In this document: piece after piece, positions 17,420 through 26,976 of the stretch
Layout of the letters: each line of letters opens with the position of its first letter
Position numbering within the stretch: position 1 is the stretch's first letter
Assembly (NCBI RefSeq): GCF_002980575.1
Contig: NZ_PVBS01000001.1
Location: forward strand, 1-64,000
Length of the DNA stretch: 64,000 nt
From: Sphingobacterium gobiense
GTDB taxonomy: Bacteria; Bacteroidota; Bacteroidia; Sphingobacteriales; Sphingobacteriaceae
Direction: 5' to 3'
Notes under the pieces: generated by a model
What the model saw: only the letters and a program-made list of their open reading frames with translations
What the model was told of the DNA's origin: nothing
The model's database searches: none
Made by a program: the position numbers and the translations under genes

Positions 17420-20140
17420 ATGAAGAAGCTTTTTATTTTCTTAGTTGTTATCTTTCTATCCTTCGGATCCAGAAGTGGACTGGCTCAGGAATTACCCGCT
17501 ATACCCATCAATACGGTGGTGGAACGAGTTCAAAAATATTTTGGAGTCTACCCGGTCGAAAAGGTGCATTTACATTTTGATAAACCGTATTATGCTGTAG
17601 GGGATACCTTGTGGTTCAAGACCTATTTGCAGCATAATTTATTTGAATATAGTCCTAGTAAGATTGTTTATGTAGAAATGCTAACAAGTAAGGACTCATT
17701 AATACAGACTTTGCGCGTACCGCTTGAGGACAATAGTGGAAAGGGACAGTTAGTGTTGGATCCACAGTTCATTGCACAAGATAATTATCGGTTTCGAGCC
17801 TACACGAGATGGATGGCGAATTTTGACAATGCTTACTTCTATAATAAGATTGTGCCCATTGGTGACGCTATTAATAAAAAATTGGGAGCTGAAATTACGT
17901 ATACGCCTGATGGCGACAATAAGACAAAAGCCACGATACAGTTCAGGAATAGAGAAGGCAACTTGTTGGGTAGGCGAAAACTCACGTGGGAGGCGATCGA
18001 TGGTTGGGATCCGTTTAGCAAGGGAAAGGGTGAGACAGACGATATGGGACGTGTAACTATTAATCTTACTATCAAGGATAAAGAATATCTAAAAAACGGA
18101 AGGCTTAATGTGAAGATTGAGGGGGACAAAGTGGCCCCTGACCTGATGGGCAGCTATTCTTTGCAAAACGCGCTGTGGGATGCGGACGTCCAATTTTTTC
18201 CGGAGGGTGGTGATCTTCTCGCTGGAATTCCCAAAAAATTAGCATTCAAAGCTGTTAGTTCTACAGGCAAGGGATTAAAAATACAAGGTAAGATTATCGA
18301 CAGTAAGAAGAAAGAAGTAGCAACGTTCAATGACGTTACATTCGGCATGGGAGCGATTGACTTCACACCGGTTGCAGGGGAAAGTTATAAAGCGACAGTA
18401 TCTTTTGAGAACGGCGAGCAACGGACATATGATCTCCCTGTAGTCAAAGAGGCAGGAATGAACGTCGTTTTGCATAGCGAAGATGATGCTTCACTGCAGA
18501 TGGGGCTGGTTGCGAATGACGCCTTTTATGAAAAAAATGCAAATCAGCCGTTTTACGTATTAGGGCAATCAAACGGACATTTGGTATACGCTGCACAAGC
18601 GACCTTGAAAAACTCTTCCATTTTAATTAGTATACCGAAGGATAAACTTCCAAATGGTATCGTGCAACTGTCGATTATGCAACCTAGTGGAAAATTGTTG
18701 AGCGAACGTTTGGTGTTTAACCAGTCTCAACCGTTATTGGACATCGGTGTCAAAACAGATAAAACGACGTACGCAAAGAAAGAAGGAGTAAAGCTAGTAC
18801 TTCATGTTCCCATTACGGACTCACTGAAGAGCAATTATTCGGTAGCGGTGATTGATGATACAAAGGTGCCTTATAACGATGATCAAGAGTTAGGGATTCT
18901 GAGTAACTACTTGTTAACATCGGATCTTCAGGGGTATGTCGAGCAGCCGAATTATTACTTTAATGAAAAAAATGAAAATAGAAAGGAAGCTTTAAATGCG
19001 TTGTTAATGACACAGGGGTTCAGAAGATTTTCGTACGATGATTTAATCGCAGAAAAGCTTCCCCAGGTTCAATTTATGCCTGAGCAGGGGATTACGCTTT
19101 CGGGGATATTACGATTGAATACGGGACGTCCTCAGCCTAATGGAGGGCTTTTATTGTCGATTCCGTCAAGAAGCATACGGAAGGATACTTACACAGACAA
19201 TCAAGGTAGATTTGCGTTCGAAAATTTAGTATTCCCTGATTCGTCCAAAGTAACCATAAATGCTCGGGGCAATGATAATTTTAGAAACTTAGTTATCAAT
19301 ATGGATCAGACCTTTTTTCCGGGGATAGATCGAGGAAATCCTTATGCGAGTGACAACGTGCAAAATATTGACCAAGAAATGAAAGCTTACTTGAATAATA
19401 GTAAGAACGAATACCGAACCTCTATTTTGATAGATGAAGTTGAGGTTACGGGTGTCCAACGGAAGATGGTAACCAGTAAGGAGTTCTCATCTCTATCCGG
19501 ACTTTCGATGCCAGAACATCGTGTCGAAGGGGAACGCCTTTCAGGTTGTAATGTGCTGACCATGTGCTTAACAACGATGTTAACCGGAATCACATATGAT
19601 AACCAGACGTTGAAATATTATATTACTCGAAATTATAATCAGGGAAGCCGAATACCCGTCCAGTTCTTTATGGACGGTATGCCTATCGACGAGCAAGCGC
19701 TAAACTCTATCATTCCGTCAGACATTGAAGCTATCGAAATATTTTTACGGGATGAATTGGGAACAGTAAGCCGCACTTACCAAAATGATGGGGTTGTTTC
19801 GATTATGACGAAGAAGAAAGAGCAAAGTAAACAACCACGGATGTCGCTTTCGGAAATTGAAAGTATGTTGCCCAAGACAAACGTCATTGACATGATGCCA
19901 CTTGGCTATGTCAAAGAAAGGCAGTTTTATTCGCCCAAATACGATACGCCCGATAGTAAAAACACAAACGATTACCGGACGACCATTTATTGGAATCCGG
20001 AAGTGGTTTTGGATAGCGAAGGTAACGCTACGCTGGATTTCTACAATGGTGATGGCAACGGTAGGTATAAAGTGGTTGTAGAAGGTCAAAATGAAGTGGG
20101 TGCTGCCGGACGGACGGTGTATTATTACAACGTGAAATAA
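17420..20140 (+). CDS. large exported MG2-like / TonB plug-like domain protein
   Basis: A 906-residue exported protein with a clear signal peptide (residues 1-23, ending LAQ). The segment YPVEKVHLHFDKPYYAVGDTLWFKTYL at about 45 is the MG2-type macroglobulin start seen in many Bacteroidota surface proteins. A CarboxypepD_reg-like repeat lies near 560-630. Residues about 690-795 resemble a TonB-receptor plug (PVQFFMDGMPIDEQALNSI then DIEAIEIFLR). No beta-barrel follows, so it is not a transporter by itself. The function is unknown; a scaffold or surface role beside TonB-dependent systems is inference. It appears monocistronic, ending at a 16-bp hairpin. Confidence 0.75.
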   Translation: MKKLFIFLVVIFLSFGSRSGLAQELPAIPINTVVERVQKYFGVYPVEKVHLHFDKPYYAVGDTLWFKTYLQHNLFEYSPSKIVYVEMLTSKDSLIQTLRVPLEDNSGKGQLVLDPQFIAQDNYRFRAYTRWMANFDNAYFYNKIVPIGDAINKKLGAEITYTPDGDNKTKATIQFRNREGNLLGRRKLTWEAIDGWDPFSKGKGETDDMGRVTINLTIKDKEYLKNGRLNVKIEGDKVAPDLMGSYSLQNALWDADVQFFPEGGDLLAGIPKKLAFKAVSSTGKGLKIQGKIIDSKKKEVATFNDVTFGMGAIDFTPVAGESYKATVSFENGEQRTYDLPVVKEAGMNVVLHSEDDASLQMGLVANDAFYEKNANQPFYVLGQSNGHLVYAAQATLKNSSILISIPKDKLPNGIVQLSIMQPSGKLLSERLVFNQSQPLLDIGVKTDKTTYAKKEGVKLVLHVPITDSLKSNYSVAVIDDTKVPYNDDQELGILSNYLLTSDLQGYVEQPNYYFNEKNENRKEALNALLMTQGFRRFSYDDLIAEKLPQVQFMPEQGITLSGILRLNTGRPQPNGGLLLSIPSRSIRKDTYTDNQGRFAFENLVFPDSSKVTINARGNDNFRNLVINMDQTFFPGIDRGNPYASDNVQNIDQEMKAYLNNSKNEYRTSILIDEVEVTGVQRKMVTSKEFSSLSGLSMPEHRVEGERLSGCNVLTMCLTTMLTGITYDNQTLKYYITRNYNQGSRIPVQFFMDGMPIDEQALNSIIPSDIEAIEIFLRDELGTVSRTYQNDGVVSIMTKKKEQSKQPRMSLSEIESMLPKTNVIDMMPLGYVKERQFYSPKYDTPDSKNTNDYRTTIYWNPEVVLDSEGNATLDFYNGDGNGRYKVVVEGQNEVGAAGRTVYYYNVK

Positions 20141-20164
20141 AAATTTGCTTTCGACAACGTAGAA

Positions 20165-20202
20165 GCATAAGAGGCAACGGAATAGTCCGTTGCCTCTTAT
20201 GC
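20165..20202. terminator. long perfect hairpin between convergent genes
   Basis: A perfect 16-bp stem (GCATAAGAGGCAACGG and its complement) with a 6-nt loop. It contains the deoR-type stop codon and closes both convergent transcripts. It lacks a T-tract, so it may act as a processing or protective hairpin as well as a terminator. Confidence 0.68.
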
Positions 20203-20967
20203 AATAATGACTTGTATCCCCGCTTCTTCTAATGCATTGATATATTCTTTTGGAACTTTATTGTCTGTGATGACGTAGTCCACGTCTTCAATGTTACAGA
20301 TTTTACCTATTCCTCGTTTCCCAAATTTCGTGCTGTCCGCGACAATCGCGACAATCTGAGAGGTATTGATCATTTTTTGGTTAATATTTGCCTCAGTGAG
20401 ATTACTTATAGAAAAACCGAAATTCAGATCGATACCATCTACCCCGATGAAGATCAGCGCGCTTGATAAGGACTCTAGTATATATTCCGCATAAGAGCCC
20501 GCGACGGACGAAGAATTTTTGCGAATAACACCACCAAGCTGTAATACCTCGATATTAGGACGATCACATAACTCTAAGCTCACCTTTATGGCTGGCGTTA
20601 TAACCGTTAAAGGTGTCGTGGGATGGAGATGTTGTGTTATGCTATAGGCTGTTGTTCCTGAGCCAATTATGATAGAGTCGTTTGAGCCAATAAGTTTAAC
20701 GGCAGCGCGCGCTATGTTGTTTTTCTGCTCTGCGTTAATCGTTGCCTTCTCTTGAATTGGTCTGTCGCTTGAGTATGGATTGTGGACGGATGCACCACCC
20801 CTGGTGATATAAAGCAACCCCTTCTCCTCTAAGACTTTTAAATCTTTACGAATAGTTACTCCTGATACGTCGGTGAGTTCCGTCAATTCATTAATAGTTG
20901 CACGACCGTGCGTATTAATATGATTTATGATAAAACCATGTCTGTCTGTAATATTTTTCATGTCCAT
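20197..20967 (-). CDS. DeoR/GlpR-family sugar-phosphate-responsive regulator
   Basis: A 256-residue repressor-type protein. The N-terminal winged helix-turn-helix (about 4-60) contains the DeoR signature with ATINELTELTDVSGVTIRKDL and the wing LEEKGLLYITRGGA. The C-terminal DeoRC domain has GSGTTAYSI and the GVDGIDLNFGFSI effector-binding loops. Family members bind sugar phosphates. It is divergent from the polyol-permease operon, and a 31-bp inverted repeat lies in the shared region, so it probably represses both itself and that operon. An internal ATG two codons in is an alternative start. Confidence 0.92.
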   Translation of the reverse strand: MDMKNITDRHGFIINHINTHGRATINELTELTDVSGVTIRKDLKVLEEKGLLYITRGGASVHNPYSSDRPIQEKATINAEQKNNIARAAVKLIGSNDSIIIGSGTTAYSITQHLHPTTPLTVITPAIKVSLELCDRPNIEVLQLGGVIRKNSSSVAGSYAEYILESLSSALIFIGVDGIDLNFGFSISNLTEANINQKMINTSQIVAIVADSTKFGKRGIGKICNIEDVDYVITDNKVPKEYINALEEAGIQVIIA

Positions 20968-20988
20968 CGCTGTGCTCCTTTAAAAGTC

Positions 20989-21019
20989 GACCTTATCACG
21001 TATGATCCTTGTTAAGGTC
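20989..21019. promoter_or_regulatory. candidate DeoR operator (31-bp inverted repeat)
   Basis: GACCTTATCA (20989-20998) and TGTTAAGGTC (21010-21019) form 10-bp arms with one mismatch around an 11-bp spacer. The repeat begins 22 bp upstream of the DeoR-type start codon and lies 86 bp before the MFS -33 box. Its position between the regulator and its presumed target operon supports an operator role. Confidence 0.5.
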
Positions 21020-21104
21020 AAAAATAATATTTTGCGTGTGAAATTAAATAAAATGTTAATTTTTTAATATGTTTAAGTTAAAAATGGTTTTATTTTAATT
21101 TTAT

Positions 21105-21137
21105 TTTGTTTAATAATGTTTTATTTAGTTATATTTG
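21105..21137 (+). promoter_or_regulatory. promoter of the polyol/kinase operon
   Basis: TTTG at 21105-21108 and an exact TATATTTG at 21130-21137 have a start-to-start distance of 25, the best-formed Bacteroidota promoter in the window. The predicted leader is about 33 nt to the ATG at 21177. The surrounding 120 bp are strongly AT-rich. Confidence 0.65.
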
Positions 21138-21176
21138 ACTTTGTATTTACAAAATACAGTTATAAATCTTCTTTTG

Positions 21177-22427
21177 ATGACACAGAACCAAAATCTACTA
21201 AACAAAGCAGGGCTGCCGAGACATCTGGCGTGGGGTTATTTAGGTGTTTTAATTTTCATGATGGGGGATGGTGTAGAGCAGGGTTGGTTAAGCCCTTACC
21301 TCATCGAGCATGGGATGAATATTCAGCAATCCGCCTCTTTATTTACTGTATACGGTATTACTATTGCTATTTCATCTTGGTTTTCGGGCGTTTTGGCGGA
21401 AAGTTATGGGCCGCGTAAAGCGATGCTGATGGGCCTACTTCTTTATATTATTGGGACCATCGGCTTTGTTGGTATCGGGATGGCAAAACTGGATTACGGA
21501 GCGATGTTGTTTTTCTATGCTATTCGTGGCTTTGGTTATCCGCTATTTGCCTACTCGTTTATGGTGTGGGTTACCTATCGTACTCCCCAAAATATGTTGG
21601 GAAGAGCGGTTGGTTGGTTTTGGTTTGTTTTTACCGGCGGATTGAATGTACTTGGTGCTTACTATTCCAGCTGGGCAATAGGGCGTTTAGGGTATGAAAA
21701 CACCTTGTGGAGCTCTATATTTTGGGTTTTGGTAGGTGCGTTTTTCGCCTTAGTTCTCAATAAGGATAAATTTGAAACAAAAGCTTCCAAAGGATCGAAA
21801 TGGAAAGAATTGGCCAATGGATTTACTATTGTGAAAAGGGAACCTAAGGTGTTGTTAGGTGGGATTGTGCGCGTAATTAATACAACAGCGCAGTTTGCGT
21901 TTCCCGTATTTCTTCCTATGTATATGGCAGATCATGGCTTTGCAACAAAAGAATGGCTGCAAATATGGGGAACCATTTTTACAGGCAACATCATCTTTAA
22001 TTTGATTTTTGGCTTCGTGGGTGACCGGATGGGTTGGCAAAACACGATTATGTGGTTTGGCGGCGTTGGTTGTGCCATTACAACCGTTTTATTCTATTAT
22101 TCGCCGGTATGGTTTGACGGTAGCTATTGGGCAGTTATGGCAGCCGGCGTGGCTTGGGGAGCATTACTAGCGGGTTATGTGCCTTTATCAGCTTTAGTGC
22201 CTTCCTTGGTCAAGGAGGATAAAGGCGCTGCGATGGCTATTTTGAATTTAGGTGCTGGACTGCCTGTATTTGTAGGGCCGGCGCTGGTTGGTGTTTTGAT
22301 TGGTACGATAGGTAGTGCAGGGGTTATTTGGGTATTGGCGGGGCTTTATGTGTTGAGCGCTATCCTGACCAGGTTTATCACCGTAGATAAAACAGCGGAA
22401 TGGAAAAAAGTAAAGGAAATAGTATAA
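21177..22427 (+). CDS. MFS transporter, polyol permease type (RbtT/DalT/CsbX/YoaB)
   Basis: A 416-residue major facilitator with twelve helices. The opening GYLGVLIFMMGDGVEQGWLSPYL and the loop VTYRTPQNMLGRAVGWFWF match the polyol permease family (TIGR00897), which includes ribitol and arabinitol carriers and B. subtilis CsbX/YoaB. I chose the ATG at 21177 because the preceding 14 codons lie over the promoter. It leads a tightly packed operon with a 2-hydroxyacid dehydrogenase and two FGGY kinases, so it probably imports the sugar alcohol or sugar acid they metabolise. The exact substrate is unknown. Confidence 0.85.
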   Translation: MTQNQNLLNKAGLPRHLAWGYLGVLIFMMGDGVEQGWLSPYLIEHGMNIQQSASLFTVYGITIAISSWFSGVLAESYGPRKAMLMGLLLYIIGTIGFVGIGMAKLDYGAMLFFYAIRGFGYPLFAYSFMVWVTYRTPQNMLGRAVGWFWFVFTGGLNVLGAYYSSWAIGRLGYENTLWSSIFWVLVGAFFALVLNKDKFETKASKGSKWKELANGFTIVKREPKVLLGGIVRVINTTAQFAFPVFLPMYMADHGFATKEWLQIWGTIFTGNIIFNLIFGFVGDRMGWQNTIMWFGGVGCAITTVLFYYSPVWFDGSYWAVMAAGVAWGALLAGYVPLSALVPSLVKEDKGAAMAILNLGAGLPVFVGPALVGVLIGTIGSAGVIWVLAGLYVLSAILTRFITVDKTAEWKKVKEIV

Positions 22428-22450
22428 GAAGAATATAAGATTAGCAGAGA

Positions 22451-23464
22451 ATGATGAAAGTATTACTAACGGCGCCTTATGAGAACGAGAAAGCGTTGCG
22501 AGAATTAGAAGGATTATTTGATGAGGTCATCTATAGGTCCTGGAAACCTCACGGACGGGCGTATAATCCGACAGAGTTGAAAGCGTTATTGGAAGAAACG
22601 GAAGCAGATGCGTTAATAACCGAACATGATGAAATTACAGCAGATGTGTTGCGCGCTAATCCACATTTAAAATTTGTGGGAATTTGCCGGGGCACGCCCT
22701 CTAATATTGACTTGGCCGTTGCTACCGAGTTGGGGATTCCGGTGTTCCATACACCTGCAAGAAATGCGCAAGCTGTAGCCGAAATGTTTATTGCTAATGT
22801 GATTGCTCTCATGCGAAATACGTTACCTGCAATTGATTGGCTAGAAGGTAAGAATTGGGGTGAAGGCGCGCATACCTCCTATCTCCAATTTAAAGGGAAT
22901 GAATTGGCCGGGAAAAAAGTAGGGATGGTTGGATTTGGAGCAGTTGGACAATTTACAGCGCGGATGTTATCGAGTTTTCCAGCAGAGATTCTATATTATG
23001 ATCCCTATTACGAGGATGCTAATCCTGCATATAAGAAAGTAGCGTTGGAAGAGTTGTTTTCGGTGTGTGATGTGGTGGGAATCCATTTGCCCGTGACGAC
23101 AGAGACTAACGGTATGATTGATAAAAAATATCTTTCCTTATTGAAAAAAGATGCCATTTTCGTGAACACGGCTCGTGCTACTGTGGTAAATCGGGAAGAC
23201 CTTTTGGAGTTGTTGGAAACAGAACGAATTCGAGGTGCTGTTTTGGATGTGTTCTACCAGGAGCCGCCAGATGAGATAGATTATAAAATGATTCATCACA
23301 AAAATGTGTTGGCGACACCGCATATTGCTGGAGCGACCCACGAGGTGGAGGATCATCATGCTTTTATTATGAACAACAACCTACGGGCATTTTTTCATGA
23401 AGGTAATAAAACGATCAAACAGCTTGTAAATAAAGCGGTTTTGGAAAAACAAACTTTAAACTGA
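22451..23464 (+). CDS. D-isomer specific 2-hydroxyacid dehydrogenase (YoaD/SerA-like)
   Basis: A 337-residue NAD-dependent dehydrogenase. The Rossmann motif is G161-F-G163-A-V-G166. The catalytic set is visible as Arg in NTARATVVNRED, Glu in YQEPPDEID and His in ATPHIAGATHE. The length and the neighbouring FGGY kinase and polyol-type permease match the yoaD-yoaC-yoaB gene set of Bacillus subtilis as I recall it. Adjacent ATG codons at 22451 and 22454 are both possible starts. The substrate is not known; oxidation of a polyhydroxy acid or its phosphate is inference. Confidence 0.86.
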   Translation: MMKVLLTAPYENEKALRELEGLFDEVIYRSWKPHGRAYNPTELKALLEETEADALITEHDEITADVLRANPHLKFVGICRGTPSNIDLAVATELGIPVFHTPARNAQAVAEMFIANVIALMRNTLPAIDWLEGKNWGEGAHTSYLQFKGNELAGKKVGMVGFGAVGQFTARMLSSFPAEILYYDPYYEDANPAYKKVALEELFSVCDVVGIHLPVTTETNGMIDKKYLSLLKKDAIFVNTARATVVNREDLLELLETERIRGAVLDVFYQEPPDEIDYKMIHHKNVLATPHIAGATHEVEDHHAFIMNNNLRAFFHEGNKTIKQLVNKAVLEKQTLN

Positions 23465-23465
23465 T

Positions 23466-24914
23466 ATGGCTCAAAAAGAAGCGTATTTAATTGTCGATAT
23501 AGGTACAGGCAATGCCAGGGTGGGAGTAGTCACGCCAACAGGTGATATATTAGCTATAAAAAGGGAGAATGTACAATACTATGCTGATACTAAATATGAG
23601 GAATCTATTTATTTTAATCCAGAAGAATTGTGGCAGCAGATATTAAGATTAGCGGCAGAGGCTTTGGCAGATGTGGGAGAAGTCCGTATTAAGGCAATCA
23701 CAGCCACTAGCCAGCGTGAAGGAATTATTGTGGTAGATAGTGAAGATCGGTCACTACTCGGTATGCCCAATATAGATCATCGCGGCCGCAAATGGGAGAA
23801 GGAACTGAAACAAAAGGACCGTGTATACGAGCTATCAGGACGTTATCCGACATCCCTTTTTTCTGCATTTAAGCTGATAGGTCTTCGCAACGTATATCCC
23901 GGTCTGTTCGAAAAGATGACGTGTTTCATGAGTATTAGTGACTGGATACAATTTAAATTTTCAGGTATCCCATGTTACGAGCATTCACAGGCATCTGAAA
24001 CGTTACTGTACGATGTAGAACGGAAACAGTGGTCTGCGGAACTCGTGGCACTATTTGGTATCCCTAGTGGTGTTTTGCCAGTATTGAAGCAAGCGGGGAC
24101 AGTATTAGGGAGTGTGCTTCGGGACGTCTCACAAGTATTACAGATTTCAGCAGAAGCTGTTGTCGTGGTGGGAGGAGGGGATACCCAATTGGCCATACGT
24201 AGTATGGCGCCTTCGTCAAACGATGTAGTTATCGTTTCTGGAACGACTACGCCGATTATCAAAATGGTGAATCAATATGAAAAAGATGAGCATCAGCGTA
24301 CATGGACCAGTAGGCATATTGACGAATCTCATTTCATATTAGAGGCGAACGCGGGCGTAACGGGTTTGAACTATCAGCGCTTAAAAGAGATTTTTTACCC
24401 CAATGAGGAGTACGATGTGATTGAACGTGAATTGGACGATACCAGCCATTCGATGTGTGTCGCTTCTTTGGGTTCATTGATTGCTGATGAAGATCAGCCT
24501 TTGACCAAAGGGGGATTTATTTTCAATACGCCCGTTTCACATCAGCTCTCGCGGGGGAGTTTTGTGTTTTCAATTTTATGGGATATTGCCTGTTCAATCT
24601 ACGAAAACTATAAATTCTTGTGTGACGTCTCACGGCACGATGAACACTATATCTGGGCGTGTGGTGGTGGTCTGGAAAGCAAAAAACTGAGGCAGTTTCT
24701 AGCAAATTTGTTGGGTAAGAGCATTCGGATTAGGAACACGTACCGCCAAGCATCCGTTTTAGGGGGTGTTTTTGTTTGTAACGATGCACTCGGCGTGGAA
24801 AATATAAAACCAACGTTACTGGACGAGACATTCCCACAGGATCATAAACAATTTGAACAACTTTATGAAGAGTGGAAGAACGCGCGTAAAACATTTAAAC
24901 AAATTATTACCTGA
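23466..24914 (+). CDS. FGGY-family carbohydrate kinase, first copy
   Basis: A 482-residue ATP-dependent sugar kinase. The phosphate-1 loop is DIGTGNARVGVV (about 10-21). VVVGGGDTQLAI and VSGTTTPII in the middle, and WACGGGLESKKLRQFLANLLG near the C-terminus, fit the FGGY fold of two actin-like domains. It starts one base after the dehydrogenase stop, and its own stop overlaps the next kinase by one base, so translation is probably coupled. The substrate class cannot be read directly; the family covers xylulose, ribulose, glycerol, erythritol and AI-2 kinases. It is closest in context to B. subtilis YoaC. Confidence 0.88.
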   Translation: MAQKEAYLIVDIGTGNARVGVVTPTGDILAIKRENVQYYADTKYEESIYFNPEELWQQILRLAAEALADVGEVRIKAITATSQREGIIVVDSEDRSLLGMPNIDHRGRKWEKELKQKDRVYELSGRYPTSLFSAFKLIGLRNVYPGLFEKMTCFMSISDWIQFKFSGIPCYEHSQASETLLYDVERKQWSAELVALFGIPSGVLPVLKQAGTVLGSVLRDVSQVLQISAEAVVVVGGGDTQLAIRSMAPSSNDVVIVSGTTTPIIKMVNQYEKDEHQRTWTSRHIDESHFILEANAGVTGLNYQRLKEIFYPNEEYDVIERELDDTSHSMCVASLGSLIADEDQPLTKGGFIFNTPVSHQLSRGSFVFSILWDIACSIYENYKFLCDVSRHDEHYIWACGGGLESKKLRQFLANLLGKSIRIRNTYRQASVLGGVFVCNDALGVENIKPTLLDETFPQDHKQFEQLYEEWKNARKTFKQIIT

Positions 24915-26347
24915 TGCAAGCTGGTTTTATAGGGATAGATATTGGAACACAGGGGGCTAGGGTGATTCTCGTCGATCAGCTAGGGGGAGTAATTGCTTCT
25001 ACTTCTCGCTCCTTTATACTGGATGACATGGCGCGGGAAGAACAATCGCCAATGATGTGGTGGGATACCTGTACAATGTTGCTAGATGAGATGCTAGATG
25101 GTTTACCTGCTAACATGGATAAATCGACTATACAAGCGGTTTCCGTCACGTCGACATCGGGAACAGTTATACCATTAGACTCGAATAATCAACCCGTGCA
25201 TGCCGCTCTTATGTATAGTGATGGGAGATCTGCTGCGCAGGCAAAGCGGATCCATAAAATAGCTTCAAAACATATAAAAAATGGATATGTAGGTTTCAAT
25301 GCCTCCTGTGGGATTAGTAAGATGTGTTGGTTTATGGAAGCCTATCCTGACAAGAGCGACACGATAGCTTTATGGATTCATGCTGCTGACTATATCGTTG
25401 GACAGCTGTCGGGTCAGTACCAAACAACCGATTATACGAATGCGTTGAAATCGGGCTATGATTTAGAACGGCTGGAATGGCCTCCTTATTTGATAAATAA
25501 ACTTGGTGTAAAAAAGGAATGGTTACAAACTGTTGTGCCTTCGGGTACAGTTGTAGGTTCATTGAGAAAGGATTTAGCGATGCAGTGGGGATTGAAAGAT
25601 GTACGTGTAGTGGTCGGGATCACGGATGGCTGCGCTAGCCAAATAGCATCGGGAGCCGTGAAACTGGGTGACTGGAACACGACTATCGGTACCACATTGG
25701 TCATTAAAGGTGTAACAAAAAATCAGTTAATCGATCCTTTAGGGAGGTTGTACAGTCATCGCCACCCGGAAGGCTATTGGATGCCGGGCGGAGCAAGCAA
25801 CACAGGGGCCGACTGGATTACAATGAACTTCCCATCGGATATAGCGAAATGGAATCAAGCAGCCGAGAAATTGATTCCGACCGGTAAAGTCGCTTGGCCG
25901 TTGCTTCAAGAAGGTGAGCGCTATCCTGTTTCGGTACCGTATGCGCGAGCGATTATTCCGGAACAAATATCAAAACAGGAATTGTATGCTGCAAATTTAG
26001 AAGGCGTGGCATGTATTGAGCGACTTGCTTACGAGATTATCGAAGAACTCTCAGGAGAAAAAATAGTTGCGGTTTATACGGCAGGGGGAGGAAGCAATAG
26101 TGATGTGTGGTTAAGAATAAGGGCGTCGGTATTGAATGTGCCTATCTATAAATGCAAAGCAGCAAGCGGTGCTTTGGGTGCGGCAATCATGGCTGCTTCC
26201 AATACGTATTATCGATCCGTCACGGAAGCGGCGTCGCAGATGACCACGATGGAAAAAGAGGTTTATCCTGATGATCGACTGGTTGTTCAATACGAAAAAC
26301 AATACCAACAGTTTAAACAGAAGCTTAAAGCTTTAAATTATTTATAA
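24914..26347 (+). CDS. FGGY-family carbohydrate kinase, second copy
   Basis: A 477-residue FGGY kinase, clearly diverged from the gene before it. The ATP loop is GIDIGTQGARVILVD (about 6-20); VVGITDGCASQIASGAV, the WNTTIGTTLVIKG block and YTAGGGSNSDVWLRIRASVL give the rest of the fold. It begins on the last base of the preceding stop (TGATG) and its own stop directly adjoins the next gene. Two different FGGY kinases in one operon suggest either two substrates or a heteromeric enzyme; neither can be decided from sequence. Confidence 0.88.
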   Translation: MQAGFIGIDIGTQGARVILVDQLGGVIASTSRSFILDDMAREEQSPMMWWDTCTMLLDEMLDGLPANMDKSTIQAVSVTSTSGTVIPLDSNNQPVHAALMYSDGRSAAQAKRIHKIASKHIKNGYVGFNASCGISKMCWFMEAYPDKSDTIALWIHAADYIVGQLSGQYQTTDYTNALKSGYDLERLEWPPYLINKLGVKKEWLQTVVPSGTVVGSLRKDLAMQWGLKDVRVVVGITDGCASQIASGAVKLGDWNTTIGTTLVIKGVTKNQLIDPLGRLYSHRHPEGYWMPGGASNTGADWITMNFPSDIAKWNQAAEKLIPTGKVAWPLLQEGERYPVSVPYARAIIPEQISKQELYAANLEGVACIERLAYEIIEELSGEKIVAVYTAGGGSNSDVWLRIRASVLNVPIYKCKAASGALGAAIMAASNTYYRSVTEAASQMTTMEKEVYPDDRLVVQYEKQYQQFKQKLKALNYL

Positions 26348-26944
26348 ATGGTTACAATTTGTTTGCTCAGACACGGCGAAACATCGTTTAACGCCGACGG
26401 AAACAGATACTGTGGACGAACGGATGTTGATTTAACAGAACGGGGTATTTCTCAGGCAAAGAGAATGTATGAATTGCTGGAAGGATATCGCTTTGATGCT
26501 GTCTATTCTTCACCATTGCAAAGAGCTCGAAAGACGGCGGAAATTGCTTCTGGCAGCGCCGAAAACCTGGTTGTCGACAATCGTTTGATAGAGGTCGATT
26601 TTGGTGAATGGGAGGGTTTGCGTCCGGAAGAATTTCAAACAAAGGGCGCTAAATCTTGGGAGAATTGGTTGGCCGCTCCCGAGCGGTTTGCGGCGGGTAG
26701 GACGGGAGAGACGGCTATGCAGGTGGTTTCCCGGCTACAGTCGTTTTACAATGAATTGTTAGAGAAATATAGCGAAAAAACCGTCTTGGTTGTTGGACAT
26801 AACGGGGTGAATCGATTGTTTTTAGCGAGCCAACTAGGGATGCCGCTGAAGAACTATCGACGCTTGGTTCAAGAAAATTCAGCACTGACGTTACTCACTT
26901 TATCGCAACATCAAGGTTGTCAATTGTTAAAATTAAATGCTTAG
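26348..26944 (+). CDS. histidine phosphatase family protein
   Basis: A 198-residue phosphatase of the phosphoglycerate-mutase/CobC branch. The phospho-accepting histidine is H9 in LLRHGET, the second catalytic histidine is H151 in VVGHNGVN, and the acid loop EVDFGEWEG is present. It starts immediately after the second kinase. In this context it more likely removes phosphate from a small metabolite than interconverts phosphoglycerates. Whether it works on a polyol phosphate of the same pathway is inference. Alpha-ribazole phosphatase is an alternative name, but no cobalamin genes are nearby. Confidence 0.82.
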   Translation: MVTICLLRHGETSFNADGNRYCGRTDVDLTERGISQAKRMYELLEGYRFDAVYSSPLQRARKTAEIASGSAENLVVDNRLIEVDFGEWEGLRPEEFQTKGAKSWENWLAAPERFAAGRTGETAMQVVSRLQSFYNELLEKYSEKTVLVVGHNGVNRLFLASQLGMPLKNYRRLVQENSALTLLTLSQHQGCQLLKLNA

Positions 26945-26976
26945 ATAAATTAGTTTATCCATTAACAAAATATAGT

